From Chloroflexota bacterium (GTDB taxonomy: Bacteria > Chloroflexota > Anaerolineae > Anaerolineales > Anaerolineaceae), in NCBI GenBank assembly GCA_023406965.1, contig JAEXTI010000524.1:1-9790 (forward strand): a DNA stretch of 9,790 bases, written 5' to 3'. The translations under genes were made by a program, and so were the position numbers. Shown here piece by piece: positions 5,186-9,790 of the stretch (positions are counted from its first letter, which is position 1; every line of letters begins with the position of its first letter). Below the pieces are notes generated by a model, which was not told the DNA's origin, did not search any database, and saw only the letters and a list, made by a program, of their open reading frames with translations.

Positions 5186-6556
5186 ATGGCAAATTTGATC
5201 GTTGCGTTAGTCGGCCGGCCCAATGTCGGCAAAAGCACCTTCTTCAACCGTCTGGTCGGCGAACCGCTGGCCATCGTTGATGAAACCCCCGGCACCACCC
5301 GCGACCGGCTGTTTTCCACTGCCGATTGGAACGGCATCTCCTTTGATGTCGTTGACACCGGCGGCATCGACCCGAGTTCTTCCGCCGGCAGCGGCAAAGA
5401 GCCCCTCTCCATCGGTTCGGCTGAATTCATCACAGAAATCCGCCTACAGGCAAAAGTTGCCATTCAGGAAGCCGACGCCGTCCTCTTCCTGGTCGATGCA
5501 ATTGCCGGGGTCACCCCCGCCGACCGCGAGGTAGCCGAAATTCTACGCCGCAGCCAGCGCATGGTAGACGGTAAGCCCTATCCCCCCATCTTCCTGGTGG
5601 TCAACAAAGCCGATTCCCAAAACCTGCGCAACAACGCCGCCGACTTCTACGAGTTGGGCATGGGCGAGCCTTACCCCATCTCCGCCATCCACGGCACCGG
5701 CACCGGTGATTTGCTCGACGACCTGGTGGACGCCTTCCCCGAGCAAGAAGAGCCGCAAGAAGACGAGTCGATCAAAATTGCCCTGGTCGGTAAGCCCAAT
5801 GCGGGCAAGTCCAGCCTGCTCAACAAACTGGTCGGCGAAGAACGCTCCATCGTCAGCCCCATCCCCGGCACCACCCGCGATGCCATCGATACGCTCATCG
5901 ACGTCAACGGTCTCCCCGTCACCTTGATTGACACCGCCGGGATTCGTCGCCGCGGCAAGGTGGAGCCGGGCGTTGAAAAATACAGCGTGCTGCGCTCCAT
6001 GCGCGCCATCGAACGCTGCGACGTGGCCCTGCTGATGATCGACGCCACCACCGGCATCACCGCCCAGGACACCCACATTGCCGGGTATATCCTGGAAGAG
6101 TGGAAAAGCACCGTGGTACTGGTGAACAAGTGGGACACCGTCGAAAAAGACACCTACACCATGCAAGATTTCACCACGCGCATCCGCCAGGAATTGAACT
6201 TCATGGACTACGTTCCCATCCTGTTCATTTCCGCCAAAACCGGACAGCGCGTAGATCAGGTCATGCCGATGGCCCTGAAAGTGCAGGAAGAGCGCATCGC
6301 CCGCCTGTCTACCGGGCAAATCAATCGCATCGTGCAGGATGCGCAGGCCCATCACGCCCCCGCCTCTCGCTCAGGCAAGCCGCTGCACATCTACTACGGC
6401 ACCCAGGTGCGCAGCGACCCACCCACCTTCATGCTCTTCTGCAACGATCCCAAGCTGGCCCACTTCTCCTACATTCGCTTCCTGGAGAACAGCTTCCGCA
6501 AGGTGTACCCCTTTACAGGCACGCCCATCCGCTTTGTGCTCAAAGGCAGGCACTAA
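5186..6556 (+). CDS. der: Ribosome-assembly GTPase Der (EngA)
   Basis: Essential GTPase that acts in 50S ribosome maturation; it has two tandem G domains and a C-terminal KH-like domain. G domain 1: GRPNVGKS (10-17), PGTTRD (35-40), DTGG (57-60), NKAD (140-143), and SA (166-167). G domain 2: GKPNAGKS (202-209), PGTTRD (227-232), DTAG (249-252), NKWD (314-317), SAK (349-351). The KH-like domain runs from about 358 to 456 and ends TPIRFVLKGRH, typical of Der. At 456 residues it is about 15-20 longer than the common 436-440. The extra length lies in a Ser/Gly-rich insert after DTGGID (about 63-77) and a shorter one before NKAD (about 126-133). The ATG at 5186 has no Shine-Dalgarno sequence but lies right behind an extended -10 box. 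Transcribed separately from the cdaR unit. Confidence 0.96.
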   Translation: MANLIVALVGRPNVGKSTFFNRLVGEPLAIVDETPGTTRDRLFSTADWNGISFDVVDTGGIDPSSSAGSGKEPLSIGSAEFITEIRLQAKVAIQEADAVLFLVDAIAGVTPADREVAEILRRSQRMVDGKPYPPIFLVVNKADSQNLRNNAADFYELGMGEPYPISAIHGTGTGDLLDDLVDAFPEQEEPQEDESIKIALVGKPNAGKSSLLNKLVGEERSIVSPIPGTTRDAIDTLIDVNGLPVTLIDTAGIRRRGKVEPGVEKYSVLRSMRAIERCDVALLMIDATTGITAQDTHIAGYILEEWKSTVVLVNKWDTVEKDTYTMQDFTTRIRQELNFMDYVPILFISAKTGQRVDQVMPMALKVQEERIARLSTGQINRIVQDAQAHHAPASRSGKPLHIYYGTQVRSDPPTFMLFCNDPKLAHFSYIRFLENSFRKVYPFTGTPIRFVLKGRH

Positions 6557-6650
6557 CCCGCCTCCCTTCTGGCCCGAAAGTTGCAAGCCAGAGGATAGCA
6601 GGGCGCTGAGTGCTGTTAAGCAAGTGTAATGAGCGGCGCGCAAAACGCCC

Positions 6651-6679
6651 TTGCCCTCACCCTCAAGGAGTTTTATAAT
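6651..6679 (+). promoter_or_regulatory. Sigma70-type promoter for lepB-deoC
   Basis: TTGCCC (6651-6656, 4 of 6 to consensus) and a perfect TATAAT (6674-6679) are spaced by 17 bases. Transcription should begin near 6686, giving a leader of about 60 bases to the lepB TTG. It lies in the 188-base gap after der, so the lepB unit probably does not depend on der transcription. Confidence 0.65.
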
Positions 6680-6744
6680 CACGGTAACTCCCTGGCGCCT
6701 TGATTGGTAGAATTTTAGCGGCGCCGGTGAAATGTGGAGGATAT

Positions 6745-7338
6745 TTGGACTCATTCCGTTCGGAGGTTATTCTCCCTCCCGAAGAACCCGAGCAGAAGAA
6801 ACGCTCCCCAATCGTTTCATTTCTACTAGAGACCATCCAGACCATTTTAATGGCCGTGGTGCTGTATTTCATCATCGACTTGATGTTAGGGCGCGTACGT
6901 GTCGAGAACATCAGCATGCAACCCACCCTGAGTGAAGGCCAGTTCCTGCTGGTAAACAAGATGGCCTACCGCATTGGCGATTTCGATCGCGGCGACATTG
7001 TGGTCTTCCACTATCCGCGCAATCCAGCCGAAGACTACATCAAGCGCGTCATCGGCCTGCCCGGCGACCGTGTGCGCATCCAGGACAGGATGGTTTTCGT
7101 CAACGACCAGCTCCTGGAAGAAGCCTATATTGCCGAACACCCCAGTTACACCGGCGAATGGACGGTGCCCGAGGGGCAGGTGTTTGTGCTTGGCGACAAC
7201 CGCAACCAATCCTCCGATTCGCACAGTTGGGGCTTTGTCCCCTACGAGAACGTCGTGGGCCGAGCCCTGGTGGTTTACTGGCCGTTAGAAGACTTGAAAA
7301 TCCTCAACCAGGTTCCTGTTGTGAATGCGGCAAATTGA
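6745..7338 (+). CDS. lepB: Signal peptidase I
   Basis: Membrane serine protease that removes signal peptides from exported proteins at the outer face of the cytoplasmic membrane, using a Ser/Lys dyad. From the TTG at 6745 it is 197 residues. A basic cytoplasmic N-terminus (EQKKRS) precedes one membrane helix (about 23-45). Box B is [10 protein letters not shown] with catalytic Ser57; box C is RGDIVVF; box D is [11 protein letters not shown] with general-base Lys100; box E is [14 protein letters not shown], where the usual DSR reads DSH. The size fits the compact type of Gram-positives and Chloroflexota rather than the long E. coli form. I prefer TTG 6745 because GGAGG (6736-6740) sits four bases upstream. 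The longer in-frame TTG at 6700 would add 15 residues with no ribosome site. It is followed closely by deoC. Confidence 0.93.
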   Translation: MDSFRSEVILPPEEPEQKKRSPIVSFLLETIQTILMAVVLYFIIDLMLGRVRVENISMQPTLSEGQFLLVNKMAYRIGDFDRGDIVVFHYPRNPAEDYIKRVIGLPGDRVRIQDRMVFVNDQLLEEAYIAEHPSYTGEWTVPEGQVFVLGDNRNQSSDSHSWGFVPYENVVGRALVVYWPLEDLKILNQVPVVNAAN

Positions 7339-7342
7339 TCCT

Positions 7343-8095
7343 ATGCAAAACCTAACCCTTCCCGAAATCCGCCGGCTTGTCGAACAGTATGAAACACAAG
7401 CCCCCGCCTTGATCCTCCCCGAAGGCCACCCCGGCAATGCCCCCCTGGCCTCCTGGATCGACCACACCCTGTTGAAGCCCGAAGCCACCCCCGCGCAAAT
7501 CGAGCAGCTTTGCGCCGATGCGCGCCAGGCCAGCTTTGCTTCCGTGTGCGTCAACCCGGTCTACGTCAAAATGTCCGCTCGCCTGCTGGAAGGCTCTCCG
7601 GTCAAAACCTGCACGGTAGTGGGCTTTCCGCTGGGCGCCACCATCACCCGGGCCAAGGTCTCCGAGACCCTGGCTTGCCTGGAAGACGGCGCCCAGGAGA
7701 TCGACATGGTGCTGCCCATCGGCCTGTTGAAAGCCGGGCAATTCGAGCCCGTCTACGAAGACATTCTCGCCATCGTCGAGGCCAGCCATGCCCAGGGCGC
7801 CATCGTCAAAGTGATCATGGAAACCGCCCTGCTCACCCGCCCCGAAAAGACGGCCGCCTGCTTGCTCAGCGTGGCTGCCGGGGCCGATTTTGTCAAAACT
7901 TCCACCGGCTTCAGCACCGGCGGCGCTACGTTGGAAGACGTGGAGTGGATGCGCCGGGTGGTCGGCCCTGTGACGGGCGTTAAAGCCGCCGGGGGCGTCC
8001 GCTCGCTGGCCGATGCGCGCGCCATGCTGGCGGTGGGAGCCACCCGCCTGGGTACCAGCTCGGGCATGAAACTTCTCCAGGAATTAGGAGCCTAG
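7343..8095 (+). CDS. deoC: Deoxyribose-phosphate aldolase
   Basis: Class I aldolase that splits 2-deoxyribose-5-phosphate into glyceraldehyde-3-phosphate and acetaldehyde, in deoxynucleoside breakdown. From ATG 7343 it has 250 residues in a TIM barrel. Visible motifs are [12 protein letters not shown] (38-49), SVCVNP (67-72), VVGFPLGAT (92-100), EIDMVLPIG with the conserved Asp121, [21 protein letters not shown] with Schiff-base Lys185, and GVKAAGGVR with the proton-relay Lys214. The about 30-residue extension before the first motif is a helix typical of longer family members. Start choice is uncertain. ATG 7343 lies four bases after the lepB stop, whereas ATG 7325 would overlap lepB by 14 bases and add six residues (256 in all); neither has a clear Shine-Dalgarno. 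Translational coupling to lepB is likely. No other deo gene is nearby. Confidence 0.94.
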   Translation: MQNLTLPEIRRLVEQYETQAPALILPEGHPGNAPLASWIDHTLLKPEATPAQIEQLCADARQASFASVCVNPVYVKMSARLLEGSPVKTCTVVGFPLGATITRAKVSETLACLEDGAQEIDMVLPIGLLKAGQFEPVYEDILAIVEASHAQGAIVKVIMETALLTRPEKTAACLLSVAAGADFVKTSTGFSTGGATLEDVEWMRRVVGPVTGVKAAGGVRSLADARAMLAVGATRLGTSSGMKLLQELGA

Positions 8096-8102
8096 ACGCC
8101 CC

Positions 8103-8387
8103 ATGAGTGTTGGCGACCGCCAGACCATCCCTTGCATCGAATGTCAGGCCGGGCAAATGCACCGCCAGTATGTCACGTACTTCACCTGGCTGGGCGAAGA
8201 GCTCATCACCGTGCCTGATTTTCCCGCCTGGGTCTGCGATGTGTGCGGTCGGCGCAACTACGACGCCTATGCCCTCAATCAGCTCAGCTTGCTGCTCAAT
8301 CCCAACGCGGGCAAGCCCACGCACCGCGCCCGCAAGATCCCGCACAAATCTCCCAGCAAGAAGAACCCCCGCCCCAGCCGCACTTAA
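8103..8387 (+). CDS. Small YgiT-type zinc-finger protein
   Basis: A 94-residue protein with two Cys pairs: CIEC at 11-14 and CDVC at 45-48. They flank a beta-rich stretch (QYVTYFTWLGEELITVPDFPAWV). This is the YgiT-type zinc finger pattern 'CxxC ... vp ... vC..Cg', seen in MqsA-type antitoxin N-termini and in many stand-alone proteins. MqsA carries a helix-turn-helix after this domain. Here there is only a short helix (YDAYALNQLSLLLNP) and then a very basic tail (about 70-94, rich in Lys, Arg, Pro and Ser), so no DNA-binding HTH is visible, though the tail could bind nucleic acid. The ATG is seven bases after the deoC stop, with AGGAG (8086-8090) somewhat far upstream inside deoC. No toxin partner is beside it. 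It is the last gene before the terminator. Function not assigned. Confidence 0.75.
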   Translation: MSVGDRQTIPCIECQAGQMHRQYVTYFTWLGEELITVPDFPAWVCDVCGRRNYDAYALNQLSLLLNPNAGKPTHRARKIPHKSPSKKNPRPSRT

Positions 8388-8391
8388 TATC

Positions 8392-8435
8392 AAAAAAGGC
8401 CCCCAATGCGCGAAGCGCGTTGGCGGCCTTTTTTT
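8392..8435. terminator. Bidirectional intrinsic terminator
   Basis: A long hairpin has A-run 8392-8397, stem arm 8398-8411, loop GAA (8412-8414), stem arm 8415-8428 and T-run 8429-8435. The stem has one C/C mismatch (8402/8424) and one G/T wobble (8407/8419). The A-run and T-run on opposite sides let it work on both strands. It sits between the zinc-finger gene, whose stop ends at 8387, and the convergent - strand gene, whose stop is at 8441-8443. Confidence 0.9.
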
Positions 8436-8440
8436 GTTTA

Positions 8441-9790
8441 CTACGGCCTCCAGGCCGGATCCTGGTCCCGCCCTTCCTCGTTGGTCAGGTTCGTCAGCGT
8501 CTGACCCGTCGAGCGCACAATGTAGACTTCCAGGTTTCCATCCCGGTTGGTTGTAAACGCCAGCCACTGCGAGTCCGCCGACCAGTTGGGTGAATGATCT
8601 TTGGAAGTGCTCGTGGTCAGGCGAATCACATCTTGTTCCGGATTGCGCAAGGGATACTTGGCCAGGAAAATCTGCTCGCGCGATCCATCCAGGCGCACGT
8701 ACGCAATCCAGGCTCCGTCCGGTGACCAGGCCGGCTGCGTCACCTGCCCCAGCGTGCCCAACAGGGTTGAGCGATCAAAGGCCTGCGGCGTCACATAGAA
8801 AGAAGGTTCTGGCGTAGATTCAACCTTCACCCCCTGGCGCAAATACAGAATCCGGTTGAACCCGGCCTTCAGCACAAACGCCATATATTTCATATCCGGC
8901 GACCAGGTAGCATCGAACTCTTCCTGCAAAGTACTCAGGCGCAGTATATTCTCACCATCCGGACCCATCGTGTAAAGCTGCAGGATTCGATCCTCGCGGC
9001 TGTCGCTGGTGAAGACAATCGATTGCCCATCCGGCGACCAGGTCGGGGCAAAGTCGTCGCCCTTGCGTTGGGTCAGGTTCACCGGCTCGGCGCTGCCATC
9101 GGCGGGCATCTTCCAAATGTCCAGCCCATTGCCCTCCTCGCCCGGGGCCACGTACAGCAACTGCGTGCCATCCGGCGACCAGGCCGCCTGGGTCTTGTCA
9201 CCCGGCCCGTCGGTGATCTGCCGTACATCATAGGATTGCACCTGTCCCTGATCGGATAGCGTAATCTTCATCGACCACAATTGCAGCGTCTGCCCATCCT
9301 CCCGGTCGCTGGAGAAAACCACCTCCCCACTGCCGCCCAGGGGCACAAATGTGGGCGTTGGCGGAACTTCCGTCTCGGTGGGCGCGGGCGTGTCGCTCGG
9401 TTCGAGCGTGGCGCTGGGCTCCGGTGTAGGCGTATCCGTGGGCGCCTCCACCGGCAGTGCCGCGGCGGTATCGGTAGGCATCACCGCCACCGTGGGGGGC
9501 AGAGTCGGTGTAGGCACCTCGGCAGCATTGCCCTTCAGCAGCTTCGGCAAGAACAGTGCCGCCACCACCAGGAGCGTAGCCATCACCGCCAGCACGCCCC
9601 CACCTATGGCAACCAGGAACCAGGGGAAAGGTTTGGCCGCCGGAGCCGCCCCGGTTGGAGCAGATCCCGCCGCAGCGCTGCGCACCGTCGGCGCCGCCCC
9701 CCGCACGGTCGCATCCGTCGCGGAGACCTGCGGTTTGGGCAGCGGCCCCGAAACGCCCGCCACCAGGCTGCTCACAAAAGCGTCCACGCC
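8441..9790 (-). CDS. Membrane-anchored PD40 (TolB-like) beta-propeller protein, 5' end outside window
   Basis: About 449 codons are visible; the frame is still open at the window edge, so the true start lies beyond 9790. Numbering from the GTG at 9787, which is not a convincing start, an Ala/Pro/Thr-rich linker (1-54) leads to one membrane helix (about 56-80, FLVAIGGGVLAVMATLLVVAAL). A Pro/Thr-rich spacer (90-148) follows, then a propeller (155-448). Five PD40 motifs show: WSPDG at 203, 250 and 354, WSPDM at 295, and WSADS at 402. The C-terminal DPAWRP and the N-terminal EVVFSSDREDG are two halves of a sixth blade, implying velcro closure into six blades. The propeller lies outside the membrane. 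The missing N-terminus is cytoplasmic. In this phylum such tails are often attached to Ser/Thr kinases, but nothing visible proves that here. Confidence 0.85.
   Translation of the reverse strand, partial: GVDAFVSSLVAGVSGPLPKPQVSATDATVRGAAPTVRSAAAGSAPTGAAPAAKPFPWFLVAIGGGVLAVMATLLVVAALFLPKLLKGNAAEVPTPTLPPTVAVMPTDTAAALPVEAPTDTPTPEPSATLEPSDTPAPTETEVPPTPTFVPLGGSGEVVFSSDREDGQTLQLWSMKITLSDQGQVQSYDVRQITDGPGDKTQAAWSPDGTQLLYVAPGEEGNGLDIWKMPADGSAEPVNLTQRKGDDFAPTWSPDGQSIVFTSDSREDRILQLYTMGPDGENILRLSTLQEEFDATWSPDMKYMAFVLKAGFNRILYLRQGVKVESTPEPSFYVTPQAFDRSTLLGTLGQVTQPAWSPDGAWIAYVRLDGSREQIFLAKYPLRNPEQDVIRLTTSTSKDHSPNWSADSQWLAFTTNRDGNLEVYIVRSTGQTLTNLTNEEGRDQDPAWRP

Noticed and set aside
5543..6355. 270-residue open frame on the - strand inside der
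   Set aside because: Gly/His/Asp-rich shadow of the der coding strand, with no motif.
6568..6592. TCTGGC/GCCAGA hairpin 12 bases after the der stop as a terminator
   Set aside because: Only six base pairs with a 13-base loop and no T-run; too weak to call.
6629..6703. 24-codon open frame (MSGAQNALALTL...) before lepB
   Set aside because: No Shine-Dalgarno, and it covers the predicted lepB promoter, so it would not be translated from that transcript.
8470..9190. Recurring TCCGGCGACCAGG-like DNA motif as a nucleic-acid repeat
   Set aside because: It is the reverse complement of codons for the WSPDG motif of the PD40 repeats, so protein repeat structure explains it.

Overview
The window looks like chromosomal DNA from a GC-rich bacterium, most likely of the Chloroflexota (Anaerolineae-like). 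This rests on gene content and style: secreted parts with Pro/Thr-rich linkers, a long CoaE with an extra C-terminal domain, a CdaA/CdaR pair, and a membrane-anchored PD40 (TolB-like) protein. No 16S rRNA or other taxonomic marker is present, so the lineage is an inference. Nearly all genes are core or housekeeping, lie on the + strand and are intact. Only the two window edges cut genes.

Layout. Bases 1-101 hold the last 32 codons of a response-regulator receiver domain, which overlaps threonine synthase (thrC, 98-1306) by ATGA. A strong sigma70-type promoter (1317-1345) follows and opens a three-gene unit. This unit holds a dephospho-CoA kinase fused to a degenerate GNAT-like domain (coaE, 1460-2602), the membrane diadenylate cyclase CdaA (2627-3502) and its extracytoplasmic partner CdaR (3499-4782, four YbbR domains). 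The 403-base spacer 4783-5185 has no gene but is packed with palindromes. It contains a nested element (4917-5138) with 11-bp direct repeats outside, 11-bp inverted repeats inside, and two very strong hairpins in the core. The GTPase gene der (5186-6556) follows, with an extended -10 promoter so close to its ATG that the mRNA may be nearly leaderless.

A second good promoter (6651-6679) serves signal peptidase I (lepB, TTG start at 6745), deoxyribose-phosphate aldolase (deoC) and a small YgiT-type zinc-finger protein (8103-8387). A bidirectional intrinsic terminator (8392-8435) separates this unit from a convergent - strand gene (8441-9790, 5' end outside the window). That gene encodes a membrane-anchored six-bladed PD40 propeller.

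How the genes relate. coaE, cdaA and cdaR probably form one transcription unit, linking the last step of CoA synthesis to c-di-AMP synthesis, which elsewhere governs potassium, osmotic and cell-wall homeostasis. Der (ribosome assembly), LepB (protein export) and DeoC (deoxynucleoside breakdown) are independent housekeeping functions. I see no phage, insertion sequence with transposase, CRISPR array, tRNA or rRNA. The points most worth a second look are the CoaE fusion, the nested hairpin element before der, and an altered GTRHR motif in CdaA.
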